Source: Mimachlamys varia (lineage: Eukaryota > Mollusca > Bivalvia > Pectinida > Pectinidae). From it: a stretch of DNA of 64,000 nt. The notes beneath the pieces were generated by a model, which was given only the letters and a program-made list of their open reading frames with translations, ran no database searches and had not been told where the DNA came from. The stretch's first letter is position 1; each line of letters opens with the position of its first letter. The position numbers and the translations under genes were made by a program. The stretch lies in assembly GCA_947623455.1 (NCBI GenBank), contig OX392529.1:61151186-61215185 (forward strand). The letters run 5' to 3'. Below, in pieces: positions 11,744 to 22,769 of this stretch.

Positions 11744-12299
11744 TCTACAATACGCGATAATCGCAGTCAAGTCGGACCGGCCCTCGTTTCAACTTTCGTT
11801 CCATGGATTCGTGATAAGCTACCGTCTGCTATTGTCGATATTAGTAATAATGTTAATCTATGATTAAGGAGATCATTTTACGAATATATATAGCAACAAG
11901 ATATTGTATTTACTCGTATCAGTGTGTGAAAACCTATAAGAAGGTTAAAATATTGTATTTTGCATTGTGCACTATATTACCAAATCATATGTAGTGCCGC
12001 GCACGAATGAGTGGAGCGGTTACAGATACTCTCTTAATAAAGTAGCATGTCTCTAAACCAAAGTCAGTATTTCCTTATATGGAAATTGGAGGCATTTGAA
12101 GGAAAGTTTGGAGGCGCGCAGTCTATAAAAGGCCGCGAGCCGTCTCATTTTGTCAGCTTGAATCGCTGGTATCGGCTGGTATTATTAGGCCGTAGCTCTT
12201 ATAGGTCCTCAAGGCATTTTAGGCATATATAAATAAGAAAATTTATAGTGAGGAAAATAACTGGATATTATTTTCCATAAGTTTTGGAACTTTCTTTTT
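11744..12299. other. Non-coding, no gene seen
   Basis: No domain, splice pair or repeat recognised. Confidence 0.4.
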
Positions 12300-12590
12300 A
12301 TAAAGTATAGAGATATTCAATAGTTGTAGCTAGCTTAGCTAATACTTTGAAACTCAAATCATCCCTGTAAATCTCTATTATTTAACCCTAGCTATATAGT
12401 GATAGCGAGCTTAGCTAATAATTTTGAGACTAGTGTTCTCTTAGTATTAGAGGGATTGATTACTCAAATCATCCCTTTAAATCTCTATTAATTATTCAAT
12501 AGCTATAGTGATAGCTAGCTTCGCTTATACTTTGAGACTAGTGTTCTCTTAGTATTAAAGGGACTGCTTACTTAAATCATTCCCTAATAA
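12300..12590. repeat. Imperfect tandem repeat, unit about 110-120 bp, about 2.5 copies
   Basis: Blocks TACTTTGAGACTAGTGTTCT, TCTTAGTATTA-AGGGA and CAAATCATCCCTTTAAATCTC recur in order, together with a GATAGCTAGCTT block. Confidence 0.6.
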
Positions 12591-12599
12591 TTATCTCAG

Positions 12600-13540
12600 T
12601 CATTTTATTAGTCATAATTGTCATAACTCATCGATAAAGCTGGATTAGCTTATATCTTAGTATTCTAGGTATCATCTTGTTAATTTATTCACTGTAAATA
12701 GTTGTGATTAACTAAAAGTTACAACAAAAACTTGTTATTGAATATATTGTTTTTTTATTTCAACTTATTGTCAAACAACAAAGTTGTTCCTGTAATTATT
12801 GAATGGAAACTTGAATGATTCAGAGAAAGAGAGATGGAAATTATTTGTAAAATACTACTAATTCAAAATACCAGAATTATATGTTTTGAATTTATTACTG
12901 CATTGAGTTATTTCTTACAATTGGTGAGAATACCAGAGAAAGAACAAGACCGATTGACCTGTGACTGTCTGGAGCAGCTAACAAAGAAGATCATCGGTTG
13001 TTGGAGAGTAGTCTGTGACTACACTTACATAGACGAATCGGACGAACAGCTAGTAGGGCAGAGCATTCGTCACACTAGAAAATATCCTGTATTCTTGAAA
13101 TTTATTAAAATGGACGTTTACAAATATGCTCATTAGTATTGGTATGACTGAGATCTAGAATGGTGTCCCAGTTCTCACTTTGAGGACGTGACAATTACTT
13201 AGATGTGACCTAGATACATGACGGATGTCATCAATGAAGCAGGAGAGGCTTATAGTCTTCCAAACCCCCGCTAATTTTCTCTTGGTCTTTTTAAATCTGC
13301 TCTTTGTTCATATACTGTTCCGAGTTAAATCGATTTTGAGTTCGGGTTGTGGTTTTGTTGATGATCCGATATTATTCGGTGTTTTTAGTCATATTCAGGT
13401 GTTTAGTAAACGCCCAAAGTGTCTTGTTGAGCTAGATTGTTGGAAATTAAAGCGTCTTGTTGGTCGAGATTGTTAGGTAATGGTTATTTTGGACAGCTGA
13501 AGGTGTCTCCATCCAAAAACGTTTTAAACCTCATTTCGTC
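12600..13540. other. Non-coding upstream region, with one unassigned short ORF
   Basis: An open stretch at 12928-13136 reads QDRLTCDCLEQLTKKIIG followed by CWRVVCDYTYIDESDEQL. The pattern of a leucine-rich helix followed by a W faintly resembles a death-domain helix, but I cannot assign it. The rest, just upstream of the NCBP2AS2-like start codon, should hold that gene's promoter and 5' UTR. No TATA box is obvious. Confidence 0.3.
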
Positions 13541-13563
13541 ATGCCTCTGAAGCATTTAATACG
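13541..13563 (+). CDS. NCBP2AS2: NCBP2AS2-like coding exon 1 (23 nt of coding sequence)
   Basis: Encodes M-P-L-K-H-L-I plus the first two bases (CG) of an Arg codon completed by the G opening exon 2. The donor is CG|GTATGA at 13564. Confidence 0.75.
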
Positions 13564-16549
13564 GTATGACGTATCTCTGAAATTCAAACTTAATAAGTGT
13601 TTGACCAAATTAATAGTAAATTGATTTAAGCAAAAGATAAAACTAACCCATGTCCAAAATCACTTTTCAACTAGCTAGAAAAACAAGAATGTTTCTATAA
13701 CTACAGTATCCTACACAACTGAATTAACCTTATAACACAAAATGGAGTATATTGGACTGATATTTAATCTTAAAGTATGTATTGTGTACATGTTTTTAAT
13801 ACGTGTTCTGTATAAATATATCAATATCTAGGTGGGTTTTTTTGGAGTCTGTCCGGCCTGCACCAGAAATAAAATTATCTTGTATATCTAGACCACTGTC
13901 CTGATCAGCGCAAAGGGGACGACTCCTATATATATATCCATCCTCCGAACCGATTCCCCTTGTCTTTCTTCCTACAAACGTTATCCCTTCTCAGGTCTAA
14001 TTCTGGCTCTTAAAACCTATGCGAGAATTTCAGGGATTTTATGAGATTAGTAAAATTTCTATGAGATTTTTCTATATAAATTAATATTTTTTTGAAATTT
14101 AAATGGATTTTCAGGAAAAACATGGGTAGAAGGTTTAAAATTGCAAAAAATATCAATTTATATAGAAAAATCTCATAGAAATTTTACTTATCTCATAAAA
14201 TCCCTCAAATTCTCCCAAATCTCGCCCCAAAAAGATCTCTGCCTTCTACTCTCTTTCCTTTCTTTTCTCGTCCACAGAAGGTCGTAAGGCTTGTTTTTAA
14301 TACGTGTTCTGTATAAATATAGTGGTCGGGTGGTGCAGTGGATATAGCGCACTTGCCTTTCATCAAGGCGGCTGGGGTTCGATTCCCCGACCGGACGTGA
14401 AAAGGTATGGGGTCACTAGCTGCCCGACCACGTGGATTTTCTCCGGGTACTCTTGTTTCCTCCCACAATAAGACCCCTCGTGCGCTAACATCCGGGCCAA
14501 CAAGAGTGATTGATATAAGTTGTATAACTTGTTTCATAATTTTTGTAAAATAAATAAAGTTTATATTTTAAGGTCGTATTGCCATGGGAAGATGTAAAAC
14601 TCTCAAAATAAATAAATCATGATCAGCTGTCACTACCGAGTCTACTTCGTTTAATCAGTAGTTGCTAGTCCGGGATCCAACAAAAATTACATTTGAAGTT
14701 GGCTATGTGGATTACTTTCTGATTTAATCATATTTTATGTTGTATGGACTTATTTTTTCTGTTCCTAATATTTTGAGTAATTTCATGTGTTTAACTTTGT
14801 TTATTTCTCATTTCAACAATCGATTGCTACTAAAATGGGTAACACATGCAGGATAATCACACATTTGCAATATGTTGTGCCTAACCTGTTAAAATGACCG
14901 AGTTGACTTAAATTGTAGTTTTTATTATTCTTTACTTTTTCAGGATGATTCTCAACCATCCTCAATTGATACAAAAGGTATGTAAAGATAAATCGGTATC
15001 AAATTACTGATTAATATGTAGTTTGCTATTATCAGTAAGTGTTTACTGTTTATACGTAATATGTATGTGGATGATGCAACTTCAGTAGCTCTGTTCACCT
15101 TAATATATAATTATCTGAATTGAAGGGTCGATCACTGGTTGTGTCTGGGGTGTATATCTCATAATCTCTTCAATCTACAAATGCCACTACTAATTACTAC
15201 CTTTTAATGTTTTCTTAGCATAACGTTGTCATGGTAATTGCATTTTGTGGACCATTCATTTTCTATGGACTATATTATATCTCGAATATGCTATATCACA
15301 TACAATATAAAGTCAATTTTTATTTGTTTGTAGATGTTGGGATTGTGAAATGTCAAGTAGTTATATCATTGCACCAATTATTCAATTTATAAAGAGTCAT
15401 GGTTTCATTGATCTTTGATACTGATTTTGTTTTCAAATCTAAGATTGATTTTTTTCGCAAAAATGTTGCATTGCATTTGTTGATGGTGTTACATTAATGT
15501 TTTTCTGTGTTGATAAACACTTTAATTTCAAGTAATATTAGTTAGTCTTTAGTTAATCTTTAGTTAATTTAAATACATTGCATCCATGTCTTTTTAACCA
15601 TTTAATCATGACACTGTGGTTTTCAGCTTTCAGAATCACCTCCTATTAAAAATTCTGCAAGGGTAGTGGCAAGCATGATAACCAAGGCCCGATATAACGG
15701 TAGGAATTCTTTCATCTGGGACCTTTCTCAGGCGAAATACTGTTCATGCTTTCCTATTAACTTGGTTATTCTTCAACTAAGTCCTTAGATATATAGTCAA
15801 ACCTCGATTAATCGAACTTCGATTATTCAAATTTCTCGATGTGTTGAACTTTTGGCAAAGTCCGAATTTTTTAACACTATTAATTTACTTTTCATGAATC
15901 GAACTTCTATGAAGTTTTAATCTGACCCGTTTGTTATGGAAACATTGAAAAGTACAACTAATAAATCGAAGCGAAAATTTTACCTGCTTTGAAAATTAAG
16001 TTGACAAACTAAAAAATCTTACAAGATTATCACGTTACAAAAATTACAGTGTGTATTTAAGTATACTATTCTTTATAAATGTGAATCTACAATTTCTAAG
16101 CCTGTGTAAGGTTACACTAGCACCGCATCAGCTCTTCTTAAGTACAGTACATATATACATGTCAACTTGCTGCAATCTTATTGAGTTATTCCAACAATTT
16201 ATAAACTTCAGCTTTCTAACTGTAAACTCTTCTGTGTTTGAAAGAAAACTCATTCTGTGTATAAATGTTGACTTGGTTAAGATTGATAAATCTTTCTTTT
16301 ACAGCTGAAGATAAAGTTGATGAAATCACAGAAAAGGCAAAAGATGCCATAAAACACAATTCCGTGAAGCATGACCACACAGAATCATCAGCTGTACCGG
16401 GATCATTTATGGAAACATTCACCAAGGAATTAAGAGAGGGCTTTAAAGGATTAAATGAACAGTTAGAACGAGAGAAAGAACTTGAAAAAGAACGAGAAGA
16501 AATGGAAGATCAGATGAAAAAACAAAACAAAAAAAACAGAAGAAGATAG
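13541..16549 (+). CDS. NCBP2AS2: NCBP2AS2-like microprotein, four coding exons (124 aa)
   Basis: The coding sequence joins 13541-13563, 14944-14977, 15627-15699 and 16305-16549: 375 nt with consistent phases, giving 124 residues and a TAG stop. The N terminus (MPLKHLIRMI, then LNHPQLIQKL) aligns without gaps to human NCBP2AS2 (MVLRRLLAAL, then LHSPQLVERL). LSESPPIKNSAR then matches LSESRPIRRAAQ. The second conserved block, SFMETFTKELREGFKG, matches the human RFRDAFTQELRRGLRG. Between the blocks is a lysine-rich, divergent linker. The C terminus after about residue 95 is a charged coiled-coil-like tail (EREKELEKEREEMEDQM) ending KKNRRR, absent from the 99-residue human protein. Mammalian NCBP2AS2 is a small, poorly understood protein reported to interact with KRAS. 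Its name comes from overlap with NCBP2, which I do not see here. The start is fixed by the homology and by the CG|GTATGA donor. Stops are avoided only in this join. Confidence 0.82.
13791..14321. repeat. 30-bp direct repeats flanking a 471-bp segment
   Basis: The identical 30 bases starting TGTTTTTAATACGTG occur at 13791-13820 and 14292-14321. The second copy abuts the SINE at 14322. The segment between them contains the foldback element 14021-14226. Both are within NCBP2AS2 intron 1. Confidence 0.75.
14021..14226. mobile_element. Foldback element with about 75-bp inverted arms
   Basis: The left arm (GCGAGAATTTCAGGGATTTT onward) is repeated inverted at about 14143-14226 (AAAATCCCTCAAATTCTCCC). 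The shared core is ATTTCTATGAGATTTTTCTA. The central spacer is about 50 bp. It probably folds into a long hairpin in the NCBP2AS2 intron 1 RNA. Confidence 0.7.
14322..14575 (+). mobile_element. tRNA-derived SINE with MetaSINE-like central domain
   Basis: The head has an A-box-like GTGGTGCAGTGGATATAGCG and B box GGTTCGATTCC. It is followed by ATTTTCTCCGGGTACTC and TTTCCTCCCACAATAAGACC (central domain), then an AT-rich tail with GTAAAATAAATAAAG. The central domain resembles one shared by invertebrate SINE superfamilies such as MetaSINEs (from memory). A degenerate relative lies at 59815-60030. Confidence 0.75.
14944..14977 (+). CDS. NCBP2AS2: NCBP2AS2-like exon 2 (34 nt)
   Basis: A 34-nt microexon between TTTTTCAG and AAAAG|GTATGT. 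It encodes MILNHPQLIQK after the split Arg codon. Confidence 0.8.
15627..15699 (+). CDS. NCBP2AS2: NCBP2AS2-like exon 3
   Basis: Acceptor GTTTTCAG, donor AACG|GTAGGA. It encodes LSESPPIKNSARVVASMITK and ARYN, ending in phase 1. Confidence 0.8.
15793..15990. mobile_element. Possible Tigger/pogo-like remnant
   Basis: Begins TATAGTCAAACCTCGATTAA with repeated TCGAAC/TCGATT motifs, like the 780-960 family in style. No matching far end is found. In NCBP2AS2 intron 3. Confidence 0.35.
16305..16549 (+). CDS. NCBP2AS2: NCBP2AS2-like exon 4 and stop
   Basis: Acceptor CTTTTACAG. It completes an Ala codon, carries the conserved FMETFTKELREGFKG block and the charged C-terminal tail, and ends with TAG. 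The ATG at 16265 in the same frame is intronic. Confidence 0.85.
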
Positions 16550-16852
16550 TACATTTGTTGTATGGGTATATATATAGGTGTGTTACAAGGTTACCAGGGA
16601 ATGGCTTATTGTGTTAACAGTCCAACATTAATCTGTCAATGTATGAACAGGTTGGAGGTTTTACCCCAGGGTAGATACACAATTTGTGTAAGGCATGATA
16701 CAAGTCTGATGTCCAGTACCGTGATCGAGAAGAGTGTTAACTAAATGTGATAAACTAAATATTGAGGTAATGAGATGTGAATGTTCAGACTTTCCTGCCT
16801 TAAAATGGCCGTTTGTGATGGGATAACTATATTTTAATTAGAACTCATAGTG

Positions 16853-16858
16853 AATAAA
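16853..16858 (+). terminator. Candidate polyadenylation signal AATAAA
   Basis: The first canonical AATAAA after the NCBP2AS2-like stop, about 300 nt downstream. Its use is inferred. Confidence 0.45.
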
Positions 16859-16859
16859 T

Positions 16860-17430
16860 CATTATGGATGAATGTGATTGATCATATCGTTATACATTGT
16901 ACCAACATAACGAACAGTTACATTTCTAGATCTGTTGTAAATAGTTGTAAATAATTAAATATTTAGATTGAATCTTTTCTTTCTTTTTTGTTCTTTCATT
17001 GGTGCGTTTTCATGATTGTTTTGTTCAATGTTGTTTTCTCAGAATTAATATATTTATCAATCATGTACTTTCTTAACGAATTCACCCTTGAAATATCATA
17101 ATGAACTATTCTAGTCTCTGAATTGGAAAGGTTTAAATGTGTCATCAGGGGTGAATGAGATGAATAAGTGGTTAAATGAGCCTGAGAAAGTGACATTGAT
17201 GAAGTCTGTGTTATTAACAAGGATGAGGTCAATGTCAAGGTCAATATCACTTTGAGGTACTTTCCTGACTATTAAAATGATAGCAATTGGAAAAAGGGGA
17301 GACAATTCAGTTTTGTAAGTCACTGTTCAGGAAGTCAGCATCCCACATATCTGAAACTCGATAAGTATATTACTTATGATAATATTTGGTATAATAATGA
17401 CTTTTGATATTATCCTTTTTGCTGTGGATT
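16860..17430. other. Non-coding, no gene seen
   Basis: Intergenic sequence after the NCBP2AS2-like gene. Minus-strand short ORFs here lack any family resemblance. Confidence 0.4.
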
Positions 17431-17439
17431 TTTTTTTCT

Positions 17440-18790
17440 GGTTTTGATGACTGGAAATTTCCAAAATTGCCAGGAAAGTGCCTTGAATATAAATCAAAGT
17501 CTTACATTTGAGCAAAGTTACTAGCCCTTCATTGCAGCAAGCAACTGGCATTTTTAAATAATGCTATTGGTTATTCTAAAGCTTAAAATATTTGACCCTA
17601 GTGGCCTTGAATATAAGTCAGGGTCATTCACTTGAAAAAAATTATAGCCTTTCATCTGAGCATGCTACTTGCCTGATATCAGATTGCAGGGTCTTCCAGC
17701 TATTTAGAAGTTGTTGGAAAACTTACACACACTTTACCCCTGCTACTTTGAAAGTGTATCAAGGTTATTCATATGAACAAGCTTGGAAGCCCTCCACATC
17801 AGCATGCTACAGGCTAAATATCAGTTTTTTTTTTCGATCTTTCAGCTATTTAGATGATTCTTGAAAATTTCAATAATTTTGACACCTGTGACCCTGAAAG
17901 AAGGTCAAGGTCATTCATTTGTAGCCCTTCATCTTAGCATGCTACTGGCCTTATATCAGTTCCACAGTCCATTTGGTTTTGAAGAAAAAGTCGTTAGAAG
18001 ATTTTTTCCACATTTGACCCCTTTTACCTTGAAAGTGTATCAAGGTCATTTATTTGAACAAACTTGGTAGTCTTTCACCCAAGCATTCTACAGGCCAAAT
18101 ATCTGTTCAGTGGGCCTTTAAATTATTAAGAAGTTGCTTGAAGTTTTTATACACCCTGTGACAATGACAGTAGGCCAAGGACGTTTATTTGAATAAACTT
18201 GAAGCCCTTCATTTCAGCATGCTACATGCCAAATATCGGTACCCTGGACCTTTCAGTTATTGAGAAGAAGTTGTTTTGAAAATTTCAATACTTTTAACAC
18301 CTCAAGGTCACCTTCTTGATACCTGTGACTTTGAAAGTAGGTCAAGGTCATTCATTTGAAAAGAACAACTTCGTAGCTCTTCATCATAGTATGCTATTTG
18401 CTTATCAGTTCCATGGTCCTTTTGGTTATTGAGAAGACGTTGTTTGAATATTTTTACACATTTGACCTCTGTGACCTTGAAAGTAGATCAAGGTTATTTA
18501 TTTGAATCAAATTGAAGACCATCATTCCAGGATGTTACCAGCCTATAATCAGTTGTCCGGGCCTTTAGGTTATGTAGAAGTATTTGTTTGAAGAGTTCAA
18601 CAGATTTGACCCCTGTGACCTTGTAAATGGGTCATGGTCATTTATTTTATTAAACTTGGTAGCCCTTCATTCCAGGATGTTACTGACTTAATATCAGTTC
18701 CCTGGGCCTTTTGGTTATTGATAAGAAGTTACTTGAAATTTCAACAAATTTGACCTCCTGAAAATGGGCCAACTTTGAAGCCATTTATAC
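17440..18790. repeat. Divergent tandem family, unit about 145 bp, about 9 copies
   Basis: The order GTGACCTTGAAAGTAGGTCA, AGGTCATTCATTTGAA, TTGGTAGCCCTTCAT, CAGCATGCTAC, TATCAGTTCC, TTATTGAGAAGAAGTTG recurs at 17608, 17746, 17885, 18028, 18160, 18325, 18471 and 18616. Copies are substantially diverged, so this is an old array. Related scraps lie around 28860-29060, inverted. I recall this family from bivalve genomes. Confidence 0.75.
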
Positions 18791-19479
18791 CAGCATGCTA
18801 CAGCAACCTTAATTTGAATGTATTGGCGCCAATACACAATTGTAGACATTTGAGTGTTTGACGCAGGAGCGTTCTCCATCTTATCTGAAGCGAAGCGACA
18901 CGACTCTCGTGCATATCACTGAACAAGACTATTCTTCCTCCAGTAGGCCTAACTGACGAAAGCTCCAGTGTTAGGGCGATTAATGTCGGTGGACTATACA
19001 AAAGTACTAATGGTATAATGTAAAAACAAAAGCATTCTTAAAGAATTATTGAAAGATTCAAGTAACTGCTGAGGCCACAAAGGTTGGCAGATTGACGTCA
19101 TAAGTAAAGCATGTTACGCCAGGAGAGTTTTTGGTTTCTTGTAGGGATTAAGCGGCGTTTTATGCCAGTATGAATGAAAATAGGTCATATCCATATTGCT
19201 TGAATACCACTAGGTATTAATGACTCTCATTGAACAAGATTAGTGTATTACGTACAAGTTGAGTACCAGAATGGCTGTATTTGCTGTGTTCAGCTGGTGT
19301 AAAAGTAAATGTACTCAAATGAAAAGCAATTTTGTTCGAAATATTTAAATGTAGGGGGTTTCAGTACAGAGAATAGGAATTTAATACAGCTACGTGCAGT
19401 TTTTTACCTGAACTAAGGTGTCACAGAGTCTGAACTTTGATGAACGAAAGTATGAAGTCTTAACAAAATCAGAGCACAC
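18791..19479. other. Non-coding, no gene seen
   Basis: No coding or repeat structure recognised. Confidence 0.4.
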
Positions 19480-19890
19480 TTATATTAATTACGAATTCAT
19501 ACGAAAATTGAAAAGAGGTGTTGGGAGATCTAGATAATGAACCAAGGATGGAGAAACTTGAGTGGCAGATCAAACTGGTATGTGAAAGACCTTTGATTAA
19601 AAAACTTATTGAAGAGAAAGTATAGAGGTACCTAAAATTGGAGCGATCTCTGCCGAACAGGGATGAAATAATATCTGAAATCAAGGAAGAGAAAATAAAC
19701 TTATACTATTTGGTGTCCCAGAACAATCTGGTCAAGACAGTAATTAAAATAATACAAGGATGGAATGGAATTCACCGAAGTGGTACGTTAAATATTTGTG
19801 GTGGACAAAACAACCAAGAAAGACCAAGGGAAGTTATCTATTGGGGAAGAAACCAGAGATGAACAATGCCATAGAAATTAAAGGAGTCAA
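19480..19890 (+). pseudogene. Possible decayed non-LTR ORF1 fragment
   Basis: Across frames one reads LDNEPRMEKLEWQIKLVCE, then LERSLPNRDEIISEIKEEK, then, after a shift, NKLILFGVPEQSGQDS. The last phrase resembles the first strand of the RNA-recognition fold in L1-type ORF1 proteins. Stops interrupt it (TAG near 19623). Weak evidence. Confidence 0.35.
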
Positions 19891-20550
19891 TCGATACTGG
19901 TTTGCTTTGTTACATAATTATAATTCATAACCAGTACATACCAATAATTATAATTAGGACATTTATTTATAATCTGTTTTGAGGAACAATAATCAATTTC
20001 ATAGACAAGATCTTAAGATAATGCCTTCGTCCATCATTTACATATTACTAATTGGCAATCTAATGAGAAGGGTAGAAACAGCTCTTGAGCTCTTGATGTC
20101 GAAAATATTTTGATGACTATTGCAGGGGGGTGGGGGGGCATTTTATCGAAAATTGTCACCCAAAGTGTAAAATTACTCTCAACGTGCCTTAGTTTGGGTC
20201 CAAAAATTAAATTAGTTATATGTATAAAAAAATTCCCAGGCCCCTATGTGTTACCAGAAACGATTAAAGGCGCAAGCCCAATAACCGAGCCCTGCAAAAT
20301 GCCGGATATAACCACAGGGGCTAGCTATATAGGCACGGACCTATGTCACTTTGAAATGATTGTCGGATAATTATTTTACCACTGTCGAATATAACTGGGG
20401 GTCTTAGAGGATTCTTTTTAATTGGATATAATGAGGACTTTTAGATATAAGGAAGACTTTCTGTCTTTTTCCACTGAGGAAAGGTCGTCCATCCAATCGT
20501 ATGACCCTTCACGCCAAACTTTCTCCGTCTAAACATGAGATTATTGTTCT
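19891..20550. other. Non-coding, with a G-rich patch
   Basis: G runs at 20127-20140. No gene seen. Confidence 0.4.
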
Positions 20551-20618
20551 ATCTACATCTACATCTTCCACTGTTCAGTCATTTGGCTGACCATTACACA
20601 GTGTGCGCTTCATCTGAC

Positions 20619-20657
20619 CAGAGACGTATAAAGCCATTTAAGCTTTATACGTCTCTG
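20619..20657. repeat. Perfect 16-bp inverted repeat with 7-base loop
   Basis: CAGAGACGTATAAAGC at 20619-20634 and its exact complement GCTTTATACGTCTCTG at 20642-20657. It lies in the probable 3' UTR of the minus-strand retroelement at 20895-22262. Confidence 0.8.
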
Positions 20658-20894
20658 ATCTGACAAGACTAAGTATATAATATATGGCAAAACATCTTTA
20701 CATAAAACTGAACAGAAAGAAAGAAGTGGAAAATATATAACTGTACTGAATGTATGTATGCATGTAATGTGAGTCCTGCAAACTAACTCTCATCCCACTG
20801 ACAATTTGACCAATCCGGCTACCGTAGCGGCCACAGGAGATAACTCCTACCGGCACAGCTCTCATTGTCACTTTTCAGAAGAGTAAGCCTGGAC

Positions 20895-22262
20895 AATGTA
20901 TTAAAAAGAAAGAGTAGACAACCCCTGCTTGAAAGATGCCAAGTCAGGGGCTTCAGCCACAGGGGCTGGGAGAGAATTCCAAATAGGTATAGTAGACGGG
21001 AAGAAACTGTGTCTAAAGGTATTTTTTGAAGATGGTAGGTGGCAAAACTTAAGAGTGATTTTTCCGAGTGGGAGATGTGGATTGTACCAAGTAGGCAGAT
21101 GCTGGCATGTCAACTAACTCGTGGGTGATATTGGACATGATAGTGAGCTTAGTCTTGCTTCGTCTCGATGTTAATGTCTCCCATTGTAGAGTCTGCATCA
21201 TATCAGATACGCTGCTGGTATTGCGGAATCTGTTGGTGGTGTAACGCGCCGCTCTCCTTTGGACCATTTCTAATTTGTCTAGGTGTTTCTTGGTGTGCGG
21301 GCTCCATACTGATGCACAGTACTCTAACATAGGACGAACTAGAATGAAGTATGCTCGTGCCTTGATGTCTTAATTGGAGATCTTCAGGTTTCTTCTTAAA
21401 AAGCCAAGAGTGCTATTGGCTTTTTTACAGACCCTGTCAATATGATCGTTTCCGAATAGGTCTGTTGATAGGTCCACCCAAAGATACTTGCTGGTATTTG
21501 TCTCCTCAAGTAGGTGTCCTTTTAGATGGTATTGGGCCTCTGTAATCTTCCTGTTCTTCGTGACCCTCATGACATTCCCTCTATCGTGTCTTGCTGGGTC
21601 CGTCCTTCCAGAAAGCTCTTTATCCAGGAGTGTGTTGGTCCTCGAATGCCGTAGAAATCCAACTTCTTCAGCAACCGTTGGTGTGGGACCCGGTCGAAGG
21701 CTTTTGATAAATCCAGGATAAAGAGGTTTGTCTGGAGTCCCTTGTCAATGTTGCTGGCCAAGTCATGGCAGAGTGTGAGAAGCTGGGTCTCGCAGCTTCT
21801 TCTGGCCCGGGAACCGTGTTGGCAATCATTCAGGATGCTGTGTCTGTCTAGATGGGACATGACGCTGGACACGATGATATGCTCCTGAATCTTACAGCAG
21901 ATGCATGTAAGGGAAACGGGCCGATAGTTGCTTGCCTTAAACCTTTCTCCTTTCTTAAAGACAGCTGTAACGTTCGCCTTCTTCCACTCGTTGGTTGGTA
22001 AAATCCCAGTTCTGAAGCATGTATTGAAGATCCTGGTGAAGAATGGTGATATGTCCTCAGCAAGGTTCTTCAGTATCCTGGGCGGGATGTTGTCTGGTCC
22101 GCTGGCCTTACTAATGTTGATGTTTTGTAGCAGTTTCCTCACCCCTCTCTCCTCTACAGTGATGTGCTCCATAGAAGGATATGGTTTTCCTGGCAGACCT
22201 GGGACAGATGTTCGGTCCTCCCTGGTGAAAACTGATTGGTACTGCCTGTTGAGGATGTTCGT
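20895..22262 (-). pseudogene. Decayed non-LTR retrotransposon, reverse transcriptase with internal deletion
   Basis: The minus strand reads NILNRQYQSVFTRED, then INISKASGPDNIPPRILKNL, WKKANVTAVFKKGERFKASN, YRPVSLTCICCKI and LDLSKAFDRVPHQRLLKKL: palm and fingers of a Jockey/CR1-type reverse transcriptase. After GRTQQDTIEG the sequence jumps straight to RVTKNRKITEAQYHLKGH at about 21567. The PQGSVLGP and FADD blocks found in the relative at 7975-8760 are absent. The thumb region (KANSTLGFLRRNLKISN, MLEYCASVWSPHTKKHLDKL) and the C-terminal FFPSTIPIWNSLPAPVAEAP follow with frame breaks. The 5' end stops at 22262, with no endonuclease. The 3' UTR may continue to an AGATGTAGATGT run near 20555. Confidence 0.88.
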
Positions 22263-22325
22263 TAAAATAAAACATGTACATAATAGTTTAAGATTAAATT
22301 TCAGTCAAGTATATTACACTCTATT

Positions 22326-22769
22326 TTATATGGTTATTTCCGCTGTGAAGTTATAAAGAATATCTTGTTTTCTCCAATGATTGTCCAGAGCGTTTTTGAA
22401 AGCGTTTATATTGGGTGCGGATACTGTAGATTCAGGTAGGCTGTTCCAATATTTTACTGTTCTTATTGAAAAAGAATTTTTCCTTGCTGCATATGTTGCA
22501 CGGATAGGGATTTTCTTTGAATTTCCTCTTCTGCTGTGTCTCTGTGATGCATCTTCCCATAAAACGACGGTGTTACAGCATTCCTTGTTGTATATCCTAT
22601 TAGTTATCTTGTACAATTCAATCATATCTCCTCTAATATAATTAATTGTATAGAAATTAACGCAGATTGGCGATACTAGTACTGTGGCCATTAACTTACT
22701 GGTTCCTGTATCTGATTGTGAATAAAACATTGGATATATGCAATGTCCCATATGACAAGAGTCAGTCAA
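22326..22769 (-). pseudogene. C-terminal fragment of a second non-LTR reverse transcriptase
   Basis: The intact stretch includes YIRGDMIELYKITNRIYN and FSIRTVKYWNSLPESTVSAP, the usual end of Jockey/CR1-type polymerases. It is a different family from the neighbour at 20895-22262 (its C terminus differs) and is 5'-truncated. Confidence 0.75.

Noticed and set aside
16265..16304. ATG at 16265 as start of a 94-codon single-exon gene
   Set aside because: The first codons are intronic. A TTTTACAG acceptor at 16304 and homology place the real start at 13541, three exons upstream.
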